Shown piece after piece: positions 44,563-55,973 of a stretch of 64,000 nt of DNA; position 1 is the first letter of the stretch; the number at the start of each line of letters is the position of its first letter. The DNA is from Favolaschia claudopus (Eukaryota; Basidiomycota; Agaricomycetes; Agaricales; Mycenaceae). The stretch covers positions 558,001 to 622,000 of the forward strand of contig JAWWNJ010000109.1 in the NCBI GenBank assembly GCA_037176885.1, written 5' to 3'. Under the pieces are notes generated by a model, which made no database searches, had not been told where the DNA came from, and saw nothing but the letters and a program-made list of their open reading frames with translations. The translations under genes and the position numbers were made by a program.

Positions 44563-45485
44563 TCAAATTTCAACATCCTCTCCATCCAACCATGCCTTTA
44601 CTTGCCAAAGCAACAAATCATGCTCTGGGCCACGCACACCGGGCATATCCCGCTTGACTCGAATGCCAGGCATACACTCTTCCTGGCAGTATGCAAGATA
44701 CCGATATCCCTCGGGCAACGATGCGAGTTTCTTGTCGTCAATAACTGGTATGCGTCTTGGGTCCACCGGTATCAGCTTGTCCTTCTCGTAGAGATGTCGG
44801 ACGAATTTCGCGCCCCACTTTCCCGCCTCGTCTTTCTCGAAGAACATGCAGAAACTGGAAAAAAAGAAAATCGGCTACCTTCAATTCCGAGACCGGGGGA
44901 AAGGGACAAGACATTCAACATACCGGCAATCGCATTCCGCGTCCACAAAAATACTGCACAAGATCAGGCAATATTTTTATTCGTTGAAGCGGACACAGAC
45001 CCATCAGGAGGTAAAGCAAATCGTTGGGTTATGGTCGCTTTCATTTTCACAACCGCCCGAGTCCCTGCCAAGTCAACAGAGGATCCATGCACCCGATGCA
45101 TGATAGAAGCGCCTTCATCCATCCCTTTCTTGGAGATCTCGATGAAGTCCTCGATGGCGATTCGCCCAGTCCAGGTCGTGTACACAAAAGCGCCTGGATG
45201 GAATATCGAGCGGAAATTTTCCCATTCTCGAGAATCCCTTGGAAGTGCCAATCAATCATGAATGATTCTTTCAAGAACGAACAAAAAGGATTGGCGCAAG
45301 CCGACGTACCTGTACATCGGCCATCCCTCCGCAAGCTCTCGCAGCTTGAATCGCTCTAATACGAGTTCGTCCGGTCCATTATTGCGCACTGCGTTCATAG
45401 GACGCGAGCCTACGGGAAGCGAGTGCAAGTCGTTGAGCTTGTGATGGCCATTGAGGTTCTGCTTGTGGTTGTGGTGGTTTTGCAT
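44563..45485 (-). CDS. SnoaL-like (NTF2-fold) domain protein
   Basis: Four exons, ATG at 45485, TAA at 44565-44563. The N-terminus is His/Asn-rich; the core reads [20 protein letters not shown], then [20 protein letters not shown] followed by [49 protein letters not shown] and [16 protein letters not shown], then [14 protein letters not shown]. These match fungal SnoaL_4-type proteins with the NTF2/scytalone-dehydratase fold, which include small-molecule dehydratases, cyclases and isomerases. The conserved His of MHRVHG and Asp of IEDF are plausible pocket residues (inference). It lies 350 bp downstream of a Zn2Cys6 regulator on the same strand. The specific reaction is unknown. Confidence 0.78.
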
Positions 45486-45834
45486 TCGGGATTCAGCGAC
45501 CCCAGAGTGAGAGGGAAGGCTATAAAGGTTATCCAGCCTTCAGGGGAGCAGAGGATATTTAAGGCGCTGAGACTGGCAGCCGACTTCTCATTGCTGATAT
45601 AGATGGGTTCTGTGCCCGTCTTCAGATCGGAACGCATGTTCATTGGGGGGGTGTTCGGTAAAGCCCTATGCCGTGCGAATGACGCTCCCGTGAGCTGAAC
45701 TTGCTGCCCCATACCGATCCACGCCGCCCCCAGTAGCATAAAAAACATGAAGAATGGGTCAGATAGCCAACTAGATACAACACATTCCAACTGTCCGAAT
45801 ATTCGGCCGGTAGCACATATTTTACGAGATTTTA

Positions 45835-48800
45835 TCACTGCCTGTGTTCATGCCACGCTGATTGATGAGGCAGATCCTACACGTTTGTTTGCTTAGCGCG
45901 TCGTCCGAAAAAATCAGGAGCTTATTACTCACCTCCGACTCCAGCTCGGAACCACGGTCAAAAAGCCATGCATTCGCTCCGCTCTGGATGAACCTGGACA
46001 AATCAAATCCGTCCACGGAGCCATACATTGAACTGTCCATCGTTTGGAAATGACTCTGACCCTGCTGACCCTGACTTATAGTGTTGTGATCTACGTAGGG
46101 AGGGTTGCTATTAAGCGCCGAAGGGATATTTCTATATCCACCATCGCCGTACTCCGACCAGGTCAAGGGACTACCACTGCTTCCCGCTCTCTGCGGTGGC
46201 GCTTGAGGAGCCCACAGTGGCTCGTGCTGCATCATGGACGGCGAAAATCTCGAGTGTGGCTGACCGTCAGAAGCGAACTGGAAACCAGCCACGTTACCAT
46301 CCGCAGCATGGAGGTGGGGCGGAGGCACGCTCGAAGGGGAAGCGGATGAAAACGCTTCTTCCGGCTGAGCTCGTACGAGCTTCGTCGACGTCCCCAACAG
46401 CTCAGCTGGTATTTCCCGGATATTGGAGGTCGGAAACGCAAGTTTTGCACCCGCCGCGTTGCTGCTTTGTGACGTTGTCGGCGACTGTCTCATCTGGGCA
46501 GCCCTGTAGGCTTCCATTGTCCGGCTTGCTTGCGCCGCGAGCCAGCCAACGCGAACGGCGGCCGATTTGGCTCGCTCGCCGTCCGCGCGCGCGAAGAGCT
46601 CGGCTGCGGCTTGCATGCTCTCAAAAGCGGCTGGGGAGAGGGGATGAGACGGTGCGACGATGACGAGGACGGCCTGGCATACAGCCGCCGTGAATGAGTG
46701 GAATAGCCAGTACCACATCCGGCTTGTGATTGCTGAATGAGTAGATCACAGGTGAGTTTGGTTGCCCAGTGTGGCCGTACGAGCCACTTACCAGGATGGA
46801 GCGCGAACAATCCTCGTGCTATATTAATCATGGCGCGCGCGGCCTGGGAGACGTCATTCAACCCTATCCGAAGGAGTACAGAGAGAATAGAAGAACATAC
46901 CCGATGAAGGCTCACAATACTCGCCGCATACCTCGAATTCTCGAGGTTTTTAGCATCCATCATCAACGCCCGACAAAACGGACCGCGATGCAGATGCAAG
47001 AGGGTCAAGAAGTACATATTCGCGAGCGACGCAATCTGCGCGTTCCTGCGCATGTCCGACTCCGCGCCCAATGCGTGCGGAGGGAGCTCCTTTACCGGGT
47101 TCTCGACCGCGTCGCAGATGATCCAGCGGGGCAGCTCGTTGTAGTTTGCGTTGATCTCGCGGTCGAGGTCCATGATGACGGCGTATGCCGGGAGCTTGAC
47201 GCTGAAGACTTTGTCGACGATACGGCCTAGGATAATGGCGAATCGGAATTTGTGGGTGTGCCAGCCGGTGTGGGACCACGAAGATTGGACGGCGTTGTTG
47301 TCGGATGGGAGAGGCGTGTCGCATGATTGAGGCATTTCGCAGTCATCTGTGATTGGGCCAGTAAGGCTCTAGAGAGTGGAGGCGAGATGCAGAACGTACA
47401 GTGGTCATCGCCTTGCGCATACGGGCGCCCGAAGGTAAACGATTGCTTGAGGATAATTTGGGGTCAGACTGAATATAGACAGCAAGGCACAGAACACACG
47501 CACCAGGCGATCGTACCTGGATAGTGAATGTCGTGAATACCAGGTCGCCGATGCGCAAAGACACTTACATCAACGTCTCCCAGAAAACCCTCCGCCTCTC
47601 CTCCAGCTCCTGCGCAGGCAGTTCCCACCTCGACCCATCCCGATGACACCCCTGCGCCTGGATCGACCGCATCGCCATCCCCAAGAGCTGCCACGCCGGC
47701 TCACCACCATTCTCACCCTGAGTGCTGAGAAAGTACAACGCCATGAGGTGAAGTGTCTGCACCGCGGGGATGGTGTCGATGTTGAGCGGAATGGTGATAT
47801 TCAGCGCTGCGACTGCGAGGGCGTAGAACGGGGCTGCGCGGGGACGGACTGTATCCACTGGGACGGAGAGGTCGAAGAGGGTGCCGAGGGCAAGGACGAT
47901 CGCGCTTAGAGCGAGGACGTGGAGTTGGGCGGGGAGGTACGGGTTCATGTTGTCGGGGTAGATGGTGGGGAGGTGGGTGGAGAAGAAGATTTTCTCTGGG
48001 ATCACTTCATACCTGAAGGAAAATTGTGAGCTCCAGGAGTGAAGGCATAAGACGGAAGAGCTCACATGAAGGCGGCGTTTTTGAAGTACAGGCTGGCGAT
48101 TCGGACAGCTTCGTCGTAAGGAGGCAGACACCCCATCGTCGCTACTATCTGAGCTTCCACGTGCGACGGACGACGGGGCGAGGCAGAGGACTGAGCTTCA
48201 TGAGAACTATCAGCAGTAAGAAACGCGCAGAATACGAATATGCCTACCGGTGTTGTCCTCTCCCTAGTATAGTGTCAGAATAACATCCAACTTGATCAAG
48301 GGACAGGCCCACCCGGTCAGCAGCCGTACGGCCTGTTTTATCAGGGGTCTGACTCTTCCACAACTCAGCATTGAGATACGCAGCGCCGCCCGAGGGGCCG
48401 ACGTATCGCGACCGGTTCTCCACGTCAATTGTTAGCGTACCAAAACCAAGAGTGAGGTCCGTAGTGTCCACAGGCATCACGGTCGTGTTCATCGACATTG
48501 TACTTCGTGACGACGTCGAAATCGTCTCTGACGAAGCGGACGGCGAGGCAGAGCCCGACATCGACGACGTGCGTTGACGCTTGGCTCGTCCCTCGTTTTC
48601 TTGCGTTGTGCTTGTGCTAGCCGCTGTTGTCGACGCATTCCCGCTGCTGCCAGAAGGTATACTCAAACCAGCTCTACAAGCATAAATCAGTTTCCGAGCT
48701 GAATGAGTCAAAAACAACACGCACGCCACCAACGCCGCCTCAAGCTCGTGTATGCGCTTGGTCATGGCGCTATCGCGCGCGATGAACATGGCCACTTCGG

Positions 48801-49216
48801 ATTGTCCTGACCCTGCCCCATCCACGGTTTGTCCAGGTTTCGGGTACGCCGGAAGCGACTGCTCAAGCCGCTTCAAGAACCCGCGCTTCCCCTTCTCCAA
48901 CGTCCCATTCGGACACAGATTCGCGCATCCACGACGTATACAAGAGGAACACGGAAATATTCTGCCGTGGTTTCAGCACCCACAACCACTGATGCCAAAG
49001 ACCACACTTACCGGTCGCAGCTGAAGGGTTTCGGTTCCGAGAGATATATTTCGTTGAGTGTCTGGTTCCTGTTGTAACGAAACCCACAACCTACCGTAAC
49101 TTCAATCTCCTACACTCCATACAGGAGGTTATTTGAGACTTTCGGCCTCCATTCGTCGGGGGCGGAGGCGAACTGGAGGAGGACGAGCTTGTGCCTTGGG
49201 CTGGACTAGCTTCCAT
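45835..49216 (-). CDS. Zn2Cys6 transcription factor with Fungal_trans domain
   Basis: Large multi-exon gene, ATG at 49216, TGA at 45837-45835. The Zn(II)2Cys6 cluster is assembled from three exons: CMECRRLKLR, a 9-nt exon giving CD, and RIFPCSSCIRRGCANLC, spacing C-x2-C-x6-C-x5-C-x2-C-x8-C. A helix (DSAMTKRIHELEAALV) follows as dimerisation element. The middle region (RYEVIPEKIFFSTHLPTIY, ALYFLSTQGENGGEPAWQLL, GMAMRSIQAQGCHRDGSRWE, ERRRVFWETL) is the Fungal_trans regulatory domain. The C-terminus is Ser/Gln-rich and ends ESEDLPHQSAWHEHRQ. It is a nuclear DNA-binding regulator; targets are unknown, though two metabolic-type genes lie directly on each side on the same strand. Confidence 0.88.
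49012..49020 (-). other. 9-nt microexon carrying a zinc-ligand cysteine
   Basis: On the minus strand CTTCAG precedes and GTAAGT follows the nonamer CTGCGACCG. With exon 1 ending at 49095 and exon 3 starting at 48961, all junctions are GT-AG and the codons read K-L-R-C-D-R-I-F-P-C. Without it the frame is kept (K-L-R-I-F-P-C) but the third zinc ligand is lost. Confidence 0.75.
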
Positions 49217-49557
49217 CGCTCGACATCACCCAAGTAAAACAGACGCGGGTTATTGTCTTGTCCTTCTATTTGCAGGTCCCACGGAAAAGGAAAGAAAGAG
49301 TACACGTCAACAACCCTGTCAACGCCGTCCGTGAAGTATTGCGGTTACCGCTGCATTGGATCCCCCTCGACGCGGTTGCGCGTCGCCGAACTCGAGGTGG
49401 GAGAGGGAGAAGGGAGAGGTAGCATGGTTATAATATTTTGCTTTATTTTTTCTACTCATTCTTCCACGATGTGTCGCACTCGGTTATTATACATTCTCGG
49501 AAAGAGACTACAGATAACTACATTGTACACCGTTACACGAAGAAGCCTTGGAACCTA

Positions 49558-51110
49558 CTAGAGATCGACCTCGGCAAGCACCTCTTCGCCCTTGCCTTGG
49601 ATCTCAGAAAGCGACTTGTACCCGGACAAACCCAGTGTCGTATCGAGGTCCGCAAGCGTCATCTTGAGCACTTGCTCGACGCCTGCTTGCCCTGCCACAA
49701 TACTGCCATACAGCCAAGGACGACCCACTGTGGGAGGAGTGTGCATTCAGTGTGAGCTCAGGGAACGAGAAACAGAGCAAGGCATGTGTACGTGCGAGTG
49801 GGCCAAGCCGGAAAGGGAAGGACAGCTACTCACACAATACGCCTTGCGCGCCGAGCGCTAGTGCCTTGAAGATATCGGGACCGGTGCGGATGCCTGAGTC
49901 GAAGAGGATTGTGAATTTTCCGGACGCCTGTGCCTCTTTGACCTTGGAGGAGCGCATGATGCGCACAAGGGCGTACAAGGACGGTATGGCACCATCCACT
50001 TGGCGTCCACCTACATTATCAATGTCAGCGTAATTCAAGAGACGTGCAGAAAACACCCACCATGATTCGACACTATGATACCATCCACTCCGCATTCCAA
50101 CGCCTTCTCTGCGTCCTGGACACTCTGAATCCCCTTCAACACCAGCGGCCCCTCCCAATTATCGCGCAAGAACTTCACATCCTCCCACGAGCGAAACAGC
50201 CCCGAATTGGTCTCCTTCAGCCACTCCATCCCCAGATGCACCCCTTCCTGCACGTCCTTATCCCCCGCCACAAACGCCCCGTCCATCGCCGGCGCATCAT
50301 ACGGGAACTTCGTCCTCGGGCTCTTCTGCACCTCCTTCCCCATTTTCTTCATGAACACGGGATCCGTCGTGCCCACCTGAATCCCCACACCGTGCCCGAA
50401 GGGGAGATACGACCGCTCGAGATCGTGCGGCCGCCAGCCGAGCAGCATGGTGTCGAGCGTGACGACGAGCGCGCTGAAGCCGCTGGCCTTGGCGCGTCCG
50501 AGGATGGAGAGCGTGATTTCGTTGGTGGCGGGCCAGTAGAGCTGGTACCATCTGTGCCCGTCCCCGTTGGCGGCGGCGACGTCTTCGATTGAGCGCGAGG
50601 ACGCGGTGCTCATGATGAACGGGACATTGACGTTCTTGCCTGCGGCTGCGGCGGCGAACTCTGCCTCCGCAGAGAAGATGCCCTGCACACCGATGGGTGC
50701 AATGAATATGGGCGAGGGATATTTGACGCCGAAAATGGTTGTCTGCGAAATAAATTAGAACTAAAGTTTGGTCCATTCAGATGAAAACACACCTCAAGAC
50801 TACGCGTGGTCGCATCGACGAGCATCCGGGGGACGATCCTGTACTTTTCGAACGCACGCAGATTGGCGCGATAAGTTGAGTTCGTGCCTGCGCTGCCGCC
50901 AGCGTACATGAACGCGCCTTGATCAATGACATCAGTCTCAATCCTACTTGCATCGAACAACACACCTGGGTAATCCTTCAGCTTATCCTTAGCCTTGGCC
51001 TCGAGTTCTTCGAAGACGGCGGTTCCGATCGGGGGTACGCCTTTCCTGCCGCGGTAGACATCGAGCATGTAGGTGCTCCAGGCATGATCAGGGGTCGCGT
51101 TGGGGTTCAT
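49558..51110 (-). CDS. FMN-dependent alpha-hydroxy-acid oxidase/dehydrogenase
   Basis: Four or five exons, ATG at 51110, TAG at 49560-49558. There is no cytochrome b5 domain, so it is not a flavocytochrome b2. Blocks: GAFMYAGGSAGTNSTYRAN, FEKYRIVPRML, IFIAPIGVQGIFS, VPFIMSTASSRSIEDVA, HRWYQLYWP with the substrate Tyr, VVTLDTMLLGWRPHDLE, GPLVLKGIQSVQDAEKA with the flavin Lys, IIVSNHGGRQVDGA with catalytic His and substrate Arg, and FDSGIRTGPDIFKALALGAQ followed by GVL...VGRPWLYGS, the FMN phosphate site. It would oxidise an L-2-hydroxy acid such as lactate to the keto acid; the long loop GVGIQVGTTDPVF recalls lactate 2-monooxygenase. Activity is inferred from intact catalytic residues. Same strand as, and upstream of, the Zn2Cys6 gene. 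Confidence 0.88.
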
Positions 51111-54100
51111 GATTGCAGCTGGCGATTTTTGAGTGTAGTAGCAGTCGTCTAGACCTTCGTTTTATACCAACGGGATCCGTAGCGGGGGAGAATGTGGGAT
51201 TCCCCATGATCTTCAAGCCGTCTGGGGGCCGTGATTGGCCGGTACAAGGAAATTCCGGCCGGTGAAGGGATTCATCGATTTCAAGCCACAATAGGAAAGG
51301 AAGAGCCACCGTCGCCCTCGTTGGCGACAACGTCGAGGCCCCTCAAAGCCGCATGGAAGTAGCAAGATACTAGGTAGTCCCAAGGTGTAGTACTAGTAGC
51401 AGAGAAAAAAAAATTGATCAAAAAATAGCATCAAATAGTCACATGATCAACCAAACCAAATGCTCTGCAGTGATAGTTTTCCTCAAGTCAGTCGAGTCTT
51501 GCAAAGACTCAAAGTCGATATCTCGTTAGGACCCAATTTCTTTCATCGGGCCCTATACTTTGGCATTTTGGACGCGAAATGCCCAACTTTGCATGCTTAC
51601 CGCACGTGCGAGACGGACGAAATTACTTAACACTGGCAGAATGGTGACTCGAACAAGTTTGCGCAGACTGGTTAAGAGATCCAAGCTCGAGGACTTGGAG
51701 GAAGGTCAAGAACTGCAATACTGCCTTCACCGGCGCTGCGACACAGTGGCACACACGCCTTGCGAGAGGATCAAGTCTCTACTTCGTCTTTGATAAGCTC
51801 ATGCTCTGCCATGATCAGATAGGCCGACGTCAAATTCAAGCTTCTTCAACTTGTTTTCATTGACTCGAGAGAACATAGATGTGAATCTGGCAATATACCT
51901 TCTTTGGTCAAGGGCTTCGCTCTGTACGCATGTTCCCTTGACAGTTTACTTCTCAGGACACTGGATACAGCAGCAATGTCTATTCCGTGGTCAGATATAG
52001 CGGATTGCAAATTTACGGGATTCGGGACGACTTGTAGTGGGTCTCAATAAGTTCAAGTTTTTCTTATCTCCTTTCCTCTTGGAGCACTGACTATTCGTGT
52101 TGGCCTAGCTTACCACGGATACAATCTTGCTCCGACGAAGATTATATCTCTGGATCTTGCTCTCAACAGTGCCACTACCCCACTAAATCCGTTTGCGCCA
52201 ATATAGTGTCGGGTCGTTGGTCCGTTTGCTATTTTCTTCGCGTTCAATCAATCTCATTGTTCCACACAAGGCAATACCTTATCAACCAACACTCTTGACA
52301 ATTGCGAAACGCTTCAGCAGCTGTAACCCTTCGAAAGGAAAAAAAAATCTATTCCTATTCCGAATTCCAAGGTTTGCTTGGCGAGTACATACATCCGCTA
52401 TGCGTCTTTTTTGCCGCAATGTGCATCCAGGTTGACAGTGGGAATTTACGGTACAGCATCTGAATATCGTCTACATAACATCGTATGGGTCCGCCGATGA
52501 ATGCTTGGGGAATTTTTCATATCGGTATTCAGGTGCTGTTATGATTACCGCAAAAGCCTCTGACACCTAATCTGCACCCCAGAATATCTTATGGAACCCT
52601 AAACTCGTGAATTCTTTCGCCAATCGCATCCCACGTCGCCTTTTTGACGCGCTTCGCTCTCTTCTCCGTCTCGGCCTTACCTTTTCCCGGAAATCTTGGG
52701 CTGTAAGTTCGTCTCTTTGACAGTAGGGCAGCTTAGTTGTCCACGGCATCTAGGATCAAAAGATTGCCCGTAGCCACGAGCTTCGCGGCAGTCTACTGGG
52801 ATCGACGGCTGGCCGTGTCGAGATTACAGGAGCTTGAGTGTGCAGAACTATGCAGCGATATCTCAGCATTCGTCTTCACAAATCGAGGAGGAATCCAGCA
52901 TCGTTACATGGCAATGTTTTGTTGTATCATTGCGACTCTTCATGCCCATTGCATTTTCAAAGAGCAGTGCCCACTTACTTAAATGCTATCACCTCTGCAC
53001 CTGACCAGTCCTCTTTGGGGCCGCGGGTCGTTGACGCGTCGTTGTCGCGTTGTCGGACGCGGCCGCTGCTCCCGTTTTCCCGTGAGTCAAACGCTGGGCG
53101 CGGCATACCAAAGTGAGCGAATTTCCATTTCCCATTTTCTTATCTCTCGTGTATGTTCTCACATGCCGCTATGTAGACCCCATGAGCTCATGTATGTTTT
53201 CTCCAGTCACCCTGGCCGCGGTACTGCTGCGCCCGACGTACTCGGCTTCATTTATCCTGGAGTTGGACGCTTTCAGAAGGGTTACTTCCAGCCCTTGTTC
53301 CCAAAGGGGATATGATGTGGTCTGTCTTGAATCTTCCCTCCTTGAAGTCCTTCTCTGTTTCATGGATGGCGCGCAACCCCCGGTCTAGCCGACGACGACA
53401 GCATTTGGAGGGCGCCTGTCCGATCTTCCTGCGTGCAGCCCCAACTCATTGCTTTGGAGCTACTTATTCCGCAGTCCGCAGAATAGGTGACGCGAGAGCG
53501 TATGTCTCGGCACGCAGTTTTTGCGACCATTCTCCGCTTCGTAGCATTGGAGGCGCTCGTTCCCGGGTGGTGGAAAGTGAGTGCGCCCCCTCCCCCGCTG
53601 CTCCTCCGGCTTAGGCCATCAGGGACTCTGCAACCGACAATCCCCCGCCTCCCTTTCGTTCGCTCGTTATCAAATTGATCGCCGTTGAATTGAAGAGGTG
53701 AGGGTCTGTAAATACAAATCCATTCGAGGTTTAGCCCCATTACACGTTTTCCAGACGACATCTACAGATTGCCTTTTTCGGGCTTGAAACCAAGTCCTGC
53801 ATCTTCTCCCGCTTGAATGTGTATGGTCGCGGACAATCGCTGAATCGGCTTGGCTCGAGATTCCAGTAAACATCCATGCCACCAGCGGTTCGCGGACTCC
53901 TTGGGCGTCAATTTGCACAGCTCTCGATATTCAGGCTGGCGCTCTTTCAGAAAATTCGCCAATCGGGCAGTGCAGTCAGTATAAAAGCCCCTGCACTGCT
54001 CGTTAGCCTTGGTTCCCCCCACAGTCACAGTTCGTTCCTTGCCGTCGTTTCTTTGCTCTCTCCCCTCGCCGCGCCAACCAATCCATTTTGTAGCGCAAGG

Positions 54101-54134
54101 CACCCCCTTGTTGCGCTTCCCCCGCTGCGCCGCC
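51111..54134. other. 3.0-kb region without recognised genes
   Basis: Promoter of the FMN oxidase at the left, promoter of the membrane-protein gene at the right. Between them I find only short frames; those at 51560-51793, 52193-52435 and 53312-53614 resemble nothing known. No transposase, reverse transcriptase or long terminal repeat seen. Confidence 0.5.
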
Positions 54135-55259
54135 ATGGACATCAGCACCTTCGTTCTCCGTCCCTTATATGTCGACCTCGTTTTCTGGCTGTACATATTC
54201 CGCCTCTTCTCATTGAGCTTTTCCTCCCCTACTGGCTACCTTTGTTCCGACATCCACAGCACTCGTACTTCCTGCGCCCCGGTCCCCTCCCCCGCCCATC
54301 ATTTGGGGGCCACTCATACCCAACCCTCGTTCGTCACCGCTATTGCCGGCAGCGCCGTTGTTACTCCCCTTCTCCTTCCCTCCCCGATCAGCCACCACAA
54401 CAGCTGTATGAGTGTCGCTCAACAGCTTTCGCCACCCACTCCAGCTGCCACTTCCACCATCGGCGGATTCAAGTTCACGGGTGCGGATGCCACTACTCCG
54501 CTTCGCCGCGCCACTAGCCAAGTCTGGGCTCGGGAGGTGGAAACCGACACCGGGACGTCTTCCCCACCTGCTCTGTACGGTGATAGCGATGGTGCGCTGT
54601 CGCAGCGAGTGACCATTAGTATCATCGTCTGCCTAAGTGGGTTCCCCCACGATGTTCTGGTTCTGAGATATGACTGACCCCGCTGTTCAGTGATTTTCAT
54701 TGCCATCGTCGTGAGCTTCTACTATTTCCGCAGTATATGGAGTTGGTGCCAGGGATCCTCGCCGCTCCCCCCTCCCTCACGTCCTCGCCGCTCCCGTTCG
54801 TTGAAAGTCACTGCGAGCATCCTAATGGACATCGTCGTGCCGGCAGCTGCTCGTTTTCCTCCCAGCTCTGGTGCGGGAGTGAGGGCTGGTACTCGGGGTG
54901 TTGCTCGCCCCGTCCGTGGACGCACAACCGAGGCTGCAGAGGACGATGAGCTAGCTCTATCGCGTCTTTCGTTCAACACGGCGTCAACCTTCGTGGCGGA
55001 CCAGCAACCCGAACAGGCGGACCTAGACCCTGACAATCCGACTCCAAAACCAGTCGATCGTCGATCCACCTTCTCTAGTATGGCTTCTTCCCTGACTGCG
55101 AGCGGTGGCAGTTCGCATAGCGGGCCAACGGGGGCTCCTACGGCGCCTCAGGCGGCGGCCGGAGTGCTTCCTGTCGCACCACCACCCATCGTGCCTCGAC
55201 GTGGTCGGCATTCGCACTCGCACTCGCGTCCTAGAGTACCGCTCATGGAGGGCGTCTGA
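54135..55259 (+). CDS. Single-pass membrane protein of unknown function
   Basis: Two exons joined by a short intron (donor GTGGGT, acceptor GTTCAG). The ATG at 54135 has strong context (GCCGCCATGG); an in-frame ATG at 54408 would drop a hydrophobic, low-complexity leader. Visible parts: a Ser/Pro-rich stretch, STIGGFKFTGADATTPLRRA followed by TSQVWAREV, YGDSDGALSQRVTISIIVCL running into a transmembrane helix MIFIAIVVSFYYFRSIW that spans the splice, then a basic, Pro/Ser/Arg-rich tail with DDELALSRLSFNTAS and a His/Ser repeat HSHSHSRPRVPL near the end. I recognise no domain. The layout, one helix with a basic tail, suggests a bitopic protein of the secretory pathway. Confidence 0.6.
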
Positions 55260-55973
55260 CCCCAAAGATGATCATCTCCCCTCCATTTATATTGGCTCTC
55301 GGACCGGCCCTTTCGTCCATGGGACCACCACGGTGTTCTATACAACGCCACGAAGCTTCTGATGTCCACTTACGCCCCTCTATCCACGTTCTCCAAGACC
55401 GTCACGCTCGCATATCGTCTTGTTTTCTTATCTCTGTCGTCGACCGACTTCTGCCTTGGTCGTCGTGTTTTGATGCTTTCTGTTGCTCCTGTTTTCCTTT
55501 TAGTTGGCTACCTCTTCGTACGTCCTTCTCACTTCCTCGTTCCATGTCTTCTATTCCTCGCACATCCATTTCACTTACTACCTCCGCAAACCAAAACTGT
55601 ATTATCTTAGCATACCACGACCATCCCCTTGCTCATAACCATCAACGCTTTCTTCCTGACTGTACGCTTTCGTTTCTTTATCCCTATACATTAATTACTC
55701 CACGCCTCTCCATGCCCATTCCCGCGATACCTACAATCGCTGGCGCTAGATATAGATGATACGCTATTCTCTTTTTAATAGTGTATTTTCCATGTAGCGC
55801 TTCCACCCGTAGTTTTAACTATCGCAGCACCAATATTGCTCCGAATTTTACATGTGACGGTGTGACATTTGCACTTTGCTTCCACCCTCAACGAGCGGCG
55901 CTTTGACCACAAGTCTGGAGCTCATCCCACCACGTCGCTAGCGTTCTGCCGGTGATACTGGTCGACAACTCAA
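55260..55973 (+). other. Intergenic, no gene seen
   Basis: T- and C-rich sequence, probably the 3' untranslated region of the membrane-protein gene followed by the MSP1 promoter. Hydrophobic frames at 55268-55759 arise from the pyrimidine-rich composition. Confidence 0.45.
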
